A stretch of DNA of 64,000 nucleotides, taken from positions 545,001-609,000 of the forward strand of contig JARFJB010001278.1 in NCBI GenBank assembly GCA_036346205.1, in the 5' to 3' direction. Made by a program: the position numbers and the translations under genes. Shown in pieces: positions 1 through 12,000 of this stretch. The notes beneath the pieces are model-generated. The model was not told the DNA's origin. It was given only the letters and a program-made list of their open reading frames with translations, and ran no database searches. The first letter of the stretch is position 1. Every line of letters starts with the position of its first letter. The DNA comes from Vesta saturnalis. Its lineage: Eukaryota > Arthropoda > Insecta > Coleoptera > Lampyridae.

Positions 1-254
1 TCACAAATAGCGCGGATGAGGTGGGAGGTATTAAAGCACCCCCTTACAGCCCGGATCTGTCACCCTGTGATTTCCATGTCTTTAGACCATTGGGACCATT
101 GAAGAAGACACTCAAGGGACAGTCGGACGCTGAAGTCCAGCAGGCAGTTTCGACATGGTTCTGTTAACAGCCAGAGGAATGGCTCGACACCGGTATACCG
201 CGTCTTGTGAAGCAGTGGGATGCCTGTTTGTGTAGTAATGGCAATTTTGTTTAG
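1..254 (+). pseudogene. mariner-type transposase, C-terminal tail (broken)
   Basis: The + strand reads as the last third of a mariner (Tc1/mariner superfamily) transposase: a YSPDLSPCDFHVF block holding the third catalytic acidic position, then STWF, QPEEWLDTGIPRLVKQWDAC and a terminal CLCSNGNFV ending at a TAG at 252-254. A base is missing in the C run near 38-45, shifting the frame just before the Tyr-Ser-Pro-Asp motif, and a TAA interrupts the frame at about 163. The element begins outside the window, so only the 3' part can be judged. The enzyme would cut and paste its element at TA sites; this copy cannot be functional as read. Family assignment is strong from motif order; the exact subfamily is not resolved. 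Confidence 0.75.
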
Positions 255-445
255 TTTAAATAAACCGCTCGAACGTGCATTTATTGAACCTGCCTCAATT
301 TTTTAGTCGCAGTTCCAAGCAAAAGGAGTGTATTTACTGAACAAGCCGCAGTGCCTACCAAAAACACACTGCAATCATATTTTAGGCAAAGTGCAAAATA
401 TTTCATACCGTTGCAGAATAATTTATTTTACTGGCTAGCCTAAGT
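255..445. other. Probable 3' end of the mariner, no gene
   Basis: Short AT-rich stretch after the transposase stop. It probably includes the element's 3' untranslated part and inverted repeat, but its partner lies outside the window, so the boundary cannot be set. Confidence 0.3.
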
Positions 446-763
446 ATGGTTAATATTACGCTAGAAGAATCAACAGGGAAATTAATTTTAATTGTAGCGT
501 TGTCCAACAACAATGTTAGTGGAAGAATTTATCATATACCTCTGGATCTCAATAGTCGATTAATGTTATCGCGCATCGTTCGAAGCGCAAATGATCAAGG
601 CTTAGTTGAGATACTTGAGAAATGTACATCGATATGTGTACAAATGGAGTTTGATCAGCATCTTGTCGCAATGGGAGATTGTAGGTACTTATTCGCAGCA
701 AAGCACCTCATGTTATGTGGATCCATTATATCACCTGTTGGGAAGTACTTGCATCTCTATTAA
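446..763 (+). CDS. Hypothetical 105-residue protein or exon
   Basis: An uninterrupted frame of 105 codons from ATG to TAA. The composition is balanced (about 20 of 105 residues are Leu or Ile, few low-complexity runs) and unlike the random frames nearby. It lacks a signal peptide or a clear membrane span. I do not recognise the family. There is no upstream intron signal I can defend, but AT-rich sequence with many AG dinucleotides precedes it, so it could equally be the terminal exon of a longer gene. No AATAAA is obvious directly after the stop. It sits between a mariner tail and a hAT tail, so an element-derived origin is possible. Transcript or homology evidence is needed before treating it as a gene. 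Confidence 0.3.
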   Translation: MVNITLEESTGKLILIVALSNNNVSGRIYHIPLDLNSRLMLSRIVRSANDQGLVEILEKCTSICVQMEFDQHLVAMGDCRYLFAAKHLMLCGSIISPVGKYLHLY

Positions 764-1095
764 ATTTAGTATTAGAGAATGTCGTAGACATAGTAAACTA
801 CATAAAAACTAGGCTACTAAAATTCAGATTCTTTAAAAAAACTATGAATGGACAAGGGTAATAAATACACGGCTCTGATCTACTCACTACTGCAGTCCAA
901 GATGGATTTTACGCGAAATCCTCTTATCCTGTTATTTGAGTTACATAAATAAATTTACATTTTTAAGTTAGAGAAAGGTCATTTATGCTCTATAGCTTTT
1001 AACTTGTCTTTGTGCGATATATTTGACTAGCGGAATGCCTCAAATCTATTTTTGTAAGGTAATAATGTGAACATTCTGAAGTTTGAAGAAGGTTG
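764..1095. other. AT-rich spacer, nothing recognised
   Basis: No open frame, repeat or RNA structure that I can support. Confidence 0.4.
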
Positions 1096-1540
1096 CGGTG
1101 TTTAGGAAAAAGCTGCAGTTATGGATAAGAGAAATCAATGGGGATGGCGGTTCCCTGAATTGCAAACTACATAAACTGTAATAAGGTTGTTGTTTGACAA
1201 GACTTGTTGCCTCTTTCAAGGAATTCCTCCAAAACCTCACTGATAGATTTAGGAAAATACTTTGATGAAAATGATGACGAGGAAATTCATCTTGATCTAA
1301 GACCTTTTCCGTGCTCAAGCTCTTCCAAAACTCACATCGCAGGAAGACGAGAGTTTAGCTGAACTTTCCTACGACAAGGATCTCATTCTTTTTGCGACAG
1401 CTCATTTATGCCAAGCCGAACTTTTAGCTGTAGCTGTAATAAAAAGCAAATATCGTTCAAACATCGATGTGGAGTTTAAACAGAACGTGTTACGGTTAGT
1501 ACGCCCACCCGTCACTGTCGTTCAGTGTTTTCGTCATTTA
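1096..1540 (+). pseudogene. hAT (ZBED5/SCAND3-like) transposase, C-terminal remnant
   Basis: Read on the + strand, this follows the C-terminal part of ZBED5-like domesticated hAT proteins. First comes a segment with LQLWIREIN; after a stop, VASFKEFLQNLTDRFRKYF appears, then an acidic stretch, then LPKLTSQEDESLAELSYDKD, and finally ATAHLCQAELLAVAVIKSKY followed by RSNIDVEF. The last part corresponds to the hAT dimerisation region in this family. There are stops near 1180 and a frame change near 1310, so it is a dead fragment. In family members this region packs the RNase H-like core; here it is only a fossil. The 5' part (BED finger, catalytic core) is absent from the window. Confidence 0.7.
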
Positions 1541-2560
1541 TTTCTTATTTAATTTTTTTTAGTTTGATGGTTCTTGTGATACAATTTTAATAAGTGTGAG
1601 CTTCACATTGCGAGCTTTATCTTAAGAGTTGCTTTCATTTCTGTGCCTCATTTATGCCATTGCACACAAATTTTGGTGAGGGTGTCGGGACAAATTACTA
1701 AACCTGTAAGGGTGCTCAGGATTAATAAAGTTTGGGAACCTCTGAGTTAAGTTATTGATTTTCTATCATCCGCTTCAGTTCTGCTATGTTTCTTTTCCAA
1801 ACCATTCGCCGTCTGGCAGTTCTAAAGAGGATATGGTAAAGCTATTGATTTATGTAACATAATCAATTGTACTGTCAAAGAGTACAAAAATATATTTTGG
1901 ACTTTTTGGTAATACCGCATACGAAAATTTTTAGCTGTGTGGGTCTTAATATAAGCGAGGGTATATTCATTATTGTAGAACTTTACATGTAATCGGGCGA
2001 GTAACCGCTGATTGCATTCGCTATTTTTCTTGACCGATTTTATTATTTAGTGAATTATTAGACAGTATTAACAATATTTTTACAAATTTGGTTTGGATAA
2101 TTTGAGTTACTTTCGTTTAATACTTGAATTTTGAAATAAATACCTGTAAATGAATCACTCCAAACATATATGTTCAGAAATTGAATATAAACAGTTTTAA
2201 TGTAATTCGTATTACATTAAGACATAATACAATTAAGAACGTTTCTTGTTATTATTGAAAAATCAAAAATCGCATTTAAATAAGAAACTCAGAAAGGTCG
2301 AAACAAATATATTTCTAGGATACTAGATGATTAATAATTTTTTGGGATTTCTTGCTTCTGAGTTTCTTATACCTTAAATATGGTAATTAAATATTACTGG
2401 TGCCAAATTAAAGACAGGTTTGTTAACTTATAAATTATATTTATTTTTGATTTTTAAATTGCTATTGAAGTTTCATGTTGTCCGTTGACAAAATTTAAAT
2501 TGGGTAGATTTCCCGCTTTAGAAATACTTCCGCATTAACGCTGCTACAGCCAATCAGACG
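1541..2560. other. AT-rich intergenic DNA upstream of caz
   Basis: No coding frame or clear repeat. The last part grades into the presumed caz promoter. Confidence 0.4.
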
Positions 2561-2849
2561 AGGCGTAGCATGTTTGCTTTTCGTAGTACACACATATTTC
2601 CGATTTGTTAGCGTGGGTTCGTCATTCGTCTTCATATAAGCTTGGTTGGTGCGTGGTGTTGTGGCGTTTCTTTATCAATTTTAAGGTAATATCACATCAA
2701 TATATAAATCTTAGTTTATATTAATCATTTATAAGTATTTTGTCATTTTGATTAAGGAAATAATACTAAAATTGTGTTATTTTCAAAGGAATTTGTGTAT
2801 TTATCGATTTTTTTCTGTATACGCTCGAATTGAAGATGTCTCTTTACAG
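2561..2849 (+). promoter_or_regulatory. Putative caz promoter, 5' UTR exon and first intron
   Basis: Just upstream of the caz start codon is a short GC-richer patch (2530-2680), unlike its surroundings. It is followed by TTAAG/GTAATA at 2681-2691, a reasonable splice donor, and a pyrimidine-rich acceptor ending TCTTTACAG at 2849. A short non-coding exon starting near 2640 and spliced to the coding exon would fit. Transcription start and splice use are inferred, not shown. Confidence 0.4.
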
Positions 2850-2881
2850 TGAAAAAATAGCCGCCTAAATCCTCTATTGTG

Positions 2882-3083
2882 ATGGCGGATTACAATTCAT
2901 ACGAATCTGGCGGCGGAGGTGGTGGTAATTATAATAGTTATTCTCAACCACCACCCCCAATTGGCGGTAATCAAGGTGGAGGTTATGGCGGGCAAGCATC
3001 ATCCGGTAATTACGGAAGTCAGGGAGATATGGGTGGATCTTGGAATCAAAACCGAGGCGGTAGTGGTTATGGATCTTCACAAG
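2882..3083 (+). CDS. caz: caz coding exon 1 (low-complexity N-terminus)
   Basis: Encodes MADYNSYESG followed by Gly runs, a PPPP stretch and Tyr/Gln/Asn-rich sequence ending GYGSSQ. This is the prion-like N-terminal composition of FET proteins. The donor is CACAAG/GTATTC, so the exon is 202 nt and leaves one base (G) over. Reading through the donor meets a stop at 3137-3139. Confidence 0.9.
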
Positions 3084-6000
3084 GTATTCACGTTTTCTGT
3101 GCACAGTTTTTACTTGTCAAACAACCATGCTACTTGTAATAAAAAATAATTATCTGTAGCTTGTTTTTGGTCGAAACAGGTAATTGATGGATCTTTTGTC
3201 TGTCTAATCTTATTAACCATGAGGTCTGAACACAATATTTCATGTGCAGTATTTTTATCTCAATTTTAATTTAATTTGCATGTTAAGAAAAAGTTTTAAA
3301 ATTGAAAAAACACTGTTATTTTGTTTTTATTGTTGGTAACTGATATGAAGCCATTTTGTTTAACGACGCGGTTATTTCAAATTTTCTTTTTAAAAGAAGC
3401 TTCCAACTGGTATGATTAGATGTGTTCAACAGTAATGTGGATAATACTCTTTTATCACTTGTATTTTATTTTGATATAGGTGGAGGTAATTATGGAGGAG
3501 GTAACTTCCGTGTAGGCTTACAACTCTGGTGAGCAGGCGGCGGTATTGGAGTTGCAGGTTTGGTGGAGGGTAATAAGGCGGTTACAACAGTGGAGGGGTT
3601 AAACGGTAGTGCATATGGTTTTTTTATTTTTTAGTTGATTTAAGTTATATTATCGCTTGAATGAGCTAAGTTAGGTGTTATGTTTATGTGTTGTTTTCGG
3701 TGTTAAAGATGAAGTGTGAAAATGTGTAGTAAAATTTGGTTTTGGAAGCGAAATTTACTGGGTATATAGGAGGTAAGCTTTATGTAAAATGTGTTGAATA
3801 CGATAACATTTTTCAAATTTTTAATAATAATTAAATTTGTAAGATCAAATTGTTGAATGATACTTTTGTTAAATTCATAGTTGTTGTGTAATACAGGAAT
3901 GGTTTTAGGTCGTGGTAAAGGAAAATTTGGTGAATTAGAGTTTCAGCAAAGGAGGTGGCTTGTTGTACCTAGAAGGAGAGTTTTGTTGGAATTCAAGTTT
4001 TTCTAATTGAGTTTTTTCATTGAATAAATAATTATATTTACTTAAATTTCATGTAGATATCATTTGATGTGTTTATTTCTTTATCATAAATCTTAAGTGA
4101 TATTAACCTTTCGTAAAAGGCTGTTATAAAGAAGTATAAGAGTTGGGAGTTCTATACGAACGTTGTGCTTATAAACGATATGGTGTTTAAGCATACTTAT
4201 TGATGTACTTGAAAAAAAGATTTTGTGAACTAGTTGAAGAAGTGAAACTGCTTGCATATTAGTTTTTTTAATTTGGTTTGTCCAATGGAATCTTTCTTGT
4301 TTGAAAGGATTAGAGAATTGAACCGGTGCAGGTTCGAAACTGAGGAGCAATAGTATCATCAAACAAATGAAACATGGCAATTTGAGGTGTTTGATAGATT
4401 GTAATACTATATATTTATTCTTGTGTTTAATTATGTTAAAAAATGAGGCAGCATTTTTGTAATTTATTTTTATTTGAAATTCTTAGTAGCTCTCATATAT
4501 AGTGAAGACTATTTTAGTTATAAAACCACATGTAACTGCTGTTGGTTTTTGTTGAAATTGGTCATGGAGGCTCCTTTTCTTATAATCGTGCCTATAAAGT
4601 GTTAATAGATATATGTATATATTGTTGCAAGTTTCATTGATTTAACATCGTTTTTAATTTTTGTTAATTTTTATTATTTGGTGTACGAACATCATTAATG
4701 TGTATTTTAAATGGTTTCTCAGCAGGTTATTTTATTCGACAAGACTTTTATGAAAACTTGGGGTTAACTCATTTTTTGAGATAAAACTTATTAGTAGATT
4801 ACATTTATTTTTGTAACATTTGCACTTAAATTTTTCTTAATTGTATTAAATTTACCATTTGTCTGTGTAACATAATATTAACTTTGGGATGTTTTTAATA
4901 ATGTACATTTAAGGGTATTCAATTAGGGAAGGTTAAACTGACACAATTGGGTTTTTTAATTATGTTAATACCTACAAGTGGACATGACAACAAACTTGAC
5001 GGACAGTACGTGTTACAAATACTCTTTCAGAAGAAGATTTTTTATGTACTTTGGTATGAAAATGGCAACATGTGTTTCACCCCCTTGCTTGGTGTCTACA
5101 ACTACTGATCGTTTACTTCTGTTTTAGCGGTGGGAACAGAGGTGGTTTTAACAAAGGTAAAAGCGCCAGATATGTATCTGGTGCATTTTATGGTTTATTG
5201 TTGATTTGTTTAAATTATGAAAGAGCTGATTGGTAAATTAGTTTTATTAGTAAATGCAGCGGATAAATGTGTTTGCTTAAAATGTTAACGTATGAATCCT
5301 TTACTTGCTGCATTTATGTGTTTTAGTAATTCAGATTTTAATTATACTCTTCACTCGCATAATGATGTGGCTGGTAATGGTTTTTGGTGTTATGTTTTTA
5401 CGTAATAGCACTTTTTTATATTGGGTTATTATTAATCAAATAGCGAATTGGAATGTTATTAAATATAAAATAATTTTATCAGATGCAAGTTTTATTAAAA
5501 ATACATGTTTGGTTAATATTCCATTTAACCTAAATTTCAAGTTTTCTACTGTGTAGTGGTTGACAAAGAGGTCAGTGTTTTTCGTCAGATGTTAGGAACA
5601 TGTTTAAAATCACTATAAATTAATGTCTCAAACTTTCTATAATGCAATTACAGTCTCAAGAGAACAATTTGAGAAATCCGTCGCAATTAAGCCAAGCGAA
5701 ATGCAAATTTATTGCTTGAAAACTTGTCACTTTTTGCATTATGCGTAGAATTACAATGATGAACTTAAGAGTGTGCTGAAAATTATCAGTATCATATGTA
5801 GCGTGTTTTTAGTGGTGTTAATATAAAAAATTTCTTTTTTGTCAAAATTTGAGAAATTGTGTTTGTCACAGAAAAGTTTGGCCATTGTTTATAAACTACT
5901 GATGATACCAATCTATTGGTTGTTGATGAAAGTAAAAGTTTTTACCTATGTTATTGATGCTATTTGATCATTGAAAATATCAGTTACGTAGTTTATATTA

Positions 6001-9000
6001 ATTTGTGCCATGTAGGAATAGAGCATTCCATATTGGTATTTTTCTTTGAGATGGACATATTTATAAATATTGAAATAGTTCTTTTTACGTATCTGGTAAC
6101 TTATTAATTAACCCTTTTAAATAAGTGTTAAGAAAAAGTAACCTCACATTGTGTACTGAGACAATTTGTTTCTACAAGTCTACATGCACAAGTGCGTTGT
6201 TTTATAAAACATAAGTTGGGATGCTATTTTCAATTGCATAACACTATTGATGCATAAGCCTTATACTACAGAACAAAGAATTCGAATTTAGCTAAAGCTA
6301 TTCAGAATAAGATTTGAATTAATAATTTGAGCAAGATTTCCAATGGAAATTACCATTTATCCTTGTTTAATATAATGGTAATTACAGTACAACTTTGCTA
6401 ATTCAAACCCAGGTTATTCCGAACTTCTAGAATGAAACCAGTATTCCTTTAATTCAAACAAAAGCCAAACCTGTCAAATTGGACAGTATGCTGTGCAGTT
6501 CACAAATACTGCAGCTTCATTTTATGCCTTTCTTTACCTGTAATAGGTTGACACCTGTGTTTGAGTGCTTTTGAAACACAAATGTATGTCATTATCTCTA
6601 CAGGACAAATATACTATCATTAAATTATTTAGTAGTGCGTCAGTATATACATATGTATTTTATTGAGAATATTTTAGAAAATTATGAATGTGAGAATATA
6701 TTCATTAATCGCTAGACCTGGGATGGTTATGCACTTCAAAATTAGTAAATATGCATGCATTTATGCATTCAAAACTTTCAAAATATGCACTTTAAAAACA
6801 GCAATTTCTTACAAAAGAAGCGATTTTAAAAGAAAAAACTTAAAATAGTTTAATGAGGTATTTTGCATAGAATTTTTTATTAATAAGTAATAAATAGAAG
6901 TCATGATTATAAAAAAAGTAAGAATTAAATCGTAAAACTACACATCAGAATTGATGCATTTAATAATTACAGTTTTTTTAATTTTGAAAAAGGATACCTA
7001 GTCTTCTTTCACTTAGAATATACTTGTATTCCGAAAATACACATTCTACATCACACGATGTGAGAGGAGAAAATTTATAATTGGCAACATCTGTAATTAG
7101 GCATTTTCAAGTACGTCACACTGACGTCACAAGCTCCGCCTATAACAACTGATTTTGGATAACTTGTGTTAGCGTTTCATAGGATTCTACGTGTTTTGCT
7201 GTGACTTTTGAGTGTTAGTATATAGTATTAAGATATTTCCATAGTTAATTAGTGAACATTATTAGTGTATGTTATACTTGTTAGATTTTATCAACATGTA
7301 TTTGTGCATTTACGACACTGCACTATTGTAAGTATTTTATTACTTGCTTTAATCAGATGAAACCCATGTGAAGTTTGGTAAATAATGTAAGCTCGTGTTT
7401 TTTTCCAGAAAAATGTCTTTAAGTGATCATAATTAAACCTGAGTTTTATTAACAATATCAAAAAGTGATTGAACTTATTTGTAATAACTGCTTGTGGTGC
7501 GTTACCTTGAATGTAATTCTTTAATTTGACGAGTTTGATAACTAACCTAAAAATCGCACGAACTTTTCAATATTATGTAGGATAATTGTTCACTTCATTC
7601 CGTATTTTGATGAATTGTATCAATACAATCCTCATCTTCAAGTATTAGCACAGAAACATTTTCACCGCCTACGATTTTCGTAAAATTGTTGGAAAGCAAT
7701 CGCATCCTATAAGAACGTGTGTTAAAGTTGTCCAACATCTGGAAAAGTCATACGTTGCGACGTCACTTGAAAATGCCTAATTTTGTAATTTATAACGTCG
7801 TCTTCACACAAAACTGACTCTAGTTCTGTATCTGTAAAACACCTGATACCCATCGTTTCAACAAAAAACACTAACTTTTACAAAACATAAATTGATTTGC
7901 AGAGTCACGGTAATTGTGTCTACGTAAACACTACATACAAACTGAGCACTCATAACAACTAGTAAATATGTTTGATCTAAATACTTCTGCACAGTTACAG
8001 TAAGTCGTATGCACTCGTGCTCACATTAACAGCTTTAGGTATATAAAAATCAACTGCATTAATTATTATGTGTTATTCAGTGCATAAATGTACAAATAAA
8101 AAGGTAATTAAGCCACAAAACCTAATTCCGATTTATAAAAAAGTTACAGCCCAATAACCACACTGGGGTCATGTACTGCCCCCTGATTCCAACGCAACTG
8201 TTCAAAGTTTTCCATAGCTTTAACCATGTAGGATGTGGAATCCGTACAGACGAATAGCACTTTGTTATATTTTAAACCAGAAGGATTTTATAAGCTCAAT
8301 GATTCATTAAAAAATACTGTAATTGTTAAATGGTTTACTTTTTGTAACACGTCTATTTGAAGCAAATAAGACTGGCATTATTGTTCTTCTGGGGAAAAAA
8401 TATCTAGAACAAAATTTGCAACATATCGCCCATGTACATCTGTTGTTTCATCGAGTACCACCCACTCGCTTTTTTTCCATCTTTACTTATTTCTTTAATA
8501 TACTCTTCGTATATTAACCCAGATATTGCCACTGTCCTTTTAAAAGCCACACCTGTCATTTTGTCAGAACTATTTTTTTAAGTTTCGTGTTTAAAACGTA
8601 CACTCTTACCTATAAAAAAATGCCTAGAAAATTATTAAATTTTTCCTCCCATGAGAAATTGGGTGTCCTTTTAAAAGGACAGTGGCAAAATAGGCTACTA
8701 CTATCATCTTCCAAGTTTTTTCAATATTGAAATCAAACCAGTATAGATATGTCAATAAATGTATATTCAACTTTTAAAACAAAACTCTTAAAATAGAAAA
8801 CTAAGTCTTGTATGTGATATTGTTGAAAATAATCCCTGGGATGTAAGGCTACAGTACTTTTTTTGCAGAAAAATTTTTTTTTGTGACGGAAAGTACATTG
8901 AGTTTGCTTTTCTTGGTAAGCAACCATGTGATCTACTCCATCATATTTGGAGATGGAATGTGCATCTTTTGGAAGTCTTATTTCTTCCTTCTGATTTCTT

Positions 9001-12000
9001 TTTGAATGATTCTAATATTCCCACCGCAATGGACCGCCTGAAACTCAGACGACTCAATTTTCCATCATCAAATTTGTGAAGACACCAGGAGTTTTGTACA
9101 GCCATATCAACAAAGTGACTGAAAAGAGGAAAATACCACTTTTTGCCATAAATGGATGACCTGTATAAACTTGTTCTGATCAGCCTGGTCTACTCCTCCC
9201 ATATTTTCATTATATATTTTGATAATCTGTGGCTGTGGGACATAAACAACTTTATTATCTCTTAGAAAATCCTTTGACTTAGTTAGTTGGAAAAACCATA
9301 GCATGGCTTGAAGCGATGTTAACAATACTGTTATCATGCCACTTACCAGGGACAATTTCATTATCTACTGTTGAAGCATAGTCAAAATTTCCACGTGGCC
9401 GTTTTTTCATTTGGTTGGATGACACTATTGGGCAACTCTTTATGATTTTCTCGTATTGTTCCAGTACCATTTATGCCTCTAGATTTTAATTCAGAAAGCA
9501 GCGGCAACAAAGTGAATAAATTGTCAAAAAAAAATATCGTAATTCATGTTATTTTCAGAAGTCTTCAAAGCATCTACAAACTCAAACACTTGCACCTAAT
9601 CCCAGAGTTTAGTGTTTGAGCCTTGATATGGCTCGAACCACTTGATGTATCCTAGTCTGTTTGTTCCAGTTCACATTTTGTATCCCAGCGAATGGGTTTC
9701 CCACGAATAAATTGTTTTTTTTTTGGGTGTCTTCCATAGTAGGGCACCATTGACTCGTCAACACTGTGATGCTCGGCTGGAGGAGCCTTATCCATAAACT
9801 TCTTATTCAATAGACTAATCAAGGGGTGAAGTTTTGCAAACTTGTCATAGCAGTAAGATTTGCATTGTTGCAACAATGTAGATTTTGAATTATATTGCCA
9901 AATCGGTTTATTGTCATTGCATTACAGACCAACTTATTGTTTGTATCGGGCGAATTTTCCCAATACATTTCCCTTCACGGAAGGCAGTTGTAACCATTTA
10001 GTATTAATATATCAATAAAACAACTAATTTCATCACTTGTTACATCAGCAACACGGTTTGACCACTGGCGTCCAAATTGGTGTAAGTGACTAGCAAATTT
10101 ATCACTTCATCATCAAAAAATGAAAAGAACGCGTCTACAGGTGATTTTTCTTGTGCTGGTCCATAAGCAGCATCCCAAGCAGGTAAATCAGAGGCGATTT
10201 CATTTTTAGTCCACGAAAATTCATTTTTTGCTTTCGCTGTCTTGGATATTTTTTTTCTCTTTACAAAATGAGATAATGGAAGATCATCTTCAGTATTGTA
10301 GTTTGGGTTCACTATCAGATTTAATATTGTTAAAATTTACCTTAGCAGCGACTTTAAGCTGTCCTCCAGGTAGGTTACTTATCTCAACGTTACTTTCATC
10401 TCCACTGTCTTCATCTGTTATGTCATTGTTATCAGGTGTAAAAATGATAATTTCGCTTGGAATTAGGTCATCATTGATATCAAAGTTCTCAGCCTCTTCC
10501 AACAGTTCGTTGAGGGTCAAAGGCATTTTCCAATAACCACTGAAAAAAAAACAAGAAATAACATGTTTTGACTTTCGGCAGTGCATTTAGCCACTGTCCT
10601 TTTAAAAGAACACACACAAAAATACGAATCCCAATAAAACCCATAACCTACCTACATCAACATTATAATTGTTGTTAAAGAGATACACATTGTTTATATA
10701 ATTTTATAAGTTGTTGTTTTATTGTAGAAGTATTTAAAGATATAACTTACCTATAAGAATCCATGTTTTTCGGCGATTTGACACCAGAATATAAAATCAC
10801 TTGTTGACCAAACGCCAATCGCGGCAAATAATCGCCAGTCCCCATACGTTTTTCCAATTAATAAATTACTGAACAGGTAGTACCATCTATCGGGAAGTTG
10901 CCCAAATTGCGCCACAGGAGTTTATTTTACCATGGCTTTTAGAGGACAGTGGCAAAATATGATGTCACTTTTTTTTTGAGTTTTGGCTTTATCTGGGTTA
11001 ATGAATCATAGTTTTTTCTTAGTGTGGATTCATCGGGAATGTGGTGTTTTGTATAAGTTGCGGTAAATTCATTTAATGTTTTATTTTTCAATCGTACAAG
11101 GGTATACCAGCTGCAGTAAATGCGTTGCATAAATCAAAGTTAAACTGCGTAAATACTGGGCCCTGATTTAAAAGAATTTAGAGTTAGAGTTTGCTGGATT
11201 CTCAATCCTGTATGCTTGGCTGTTTTAATGTTGATCAATTTGAAATATCTTTGTTGCATTAATACAAATGTTACACCTTACAAAATAAAACGCTACCATT
11301 TGTCGTAAAATCACCTTTATGTTCAATAACTATGATCTTAAAATTATTCCAACTTTACCGTACGAAGTAAAACTAAATATAAAAACAGCACTTGAGCATA
11401 GTGCATTCACAACCTCTCCAACTTAGGATGCTTTGTTTAATCTTGAAAAAACCTAGGTGACCGTTTCAGAGAACCGGATTGTTATTTTTAATTTAAAACC
11501 AAAAGTCTATTTGTATAACTGCATTAGACTTCTAGGGAAAGTTTTGAACAGGATTAACAAATTCATTTATGTCTATAATCGGATCTGTTTAAAATGAAAA
11601 CATCTGTTAAGATTTTACAGCTTACCAGCAACTCTGAACTACATTCGTAGAATTTCTAAAAAATATTCACTTTGAAAGCAAAATAATAAAAATATGCACT
11701 TTTAAAGAACTATTCAAATATGCAAATATTCCAGATTAGCAAGGTTGTACTGTATATAAATATTTTTAGTATAAAAGTGAAACTTACGTAAGTCTCCTCG
11801 CTAGTGCTCTGAAGTTATGGTAGAAATGTGAACCATACTGCATTAATGCCATATACTATCCATCAAAATCAAAACTGCAATGTATTTTAATAAAGTAGAA
11901 TATATCGCTCGACAACAAATGTGTAAATTTAGTGATTTTCATAGTACATGAGTGTTATGGTCAAGACAATTTTATAAAACTTGATTTTTGTAGGATCTTT

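Larger units (their letters stand above)
6385..11752. mobile_element. Composite element with pogo/Tigger-like ends and TA duplication
   Basis: At 6385 the sequence begins CAGTACAACTTTGCTAAT, preceded by TA. At 11752 the complementary strand begins CAGTACAACCTTGCTAAT, also next to TA. The 18-base inverted ends differ at one position and resemble the CAGT(A)-type ends of pogo/Tigger elements. Between them lie later insertions (7095-7782, the hAT relic and piggyBac 8518-10997), which explains the 5.4 kb span. No transposase for this outer element was found, so it was probably a short non-autonomous copy. The right end diverges straight after the 18 bases, consistent with another insertion there. 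Confidence 0.55.
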
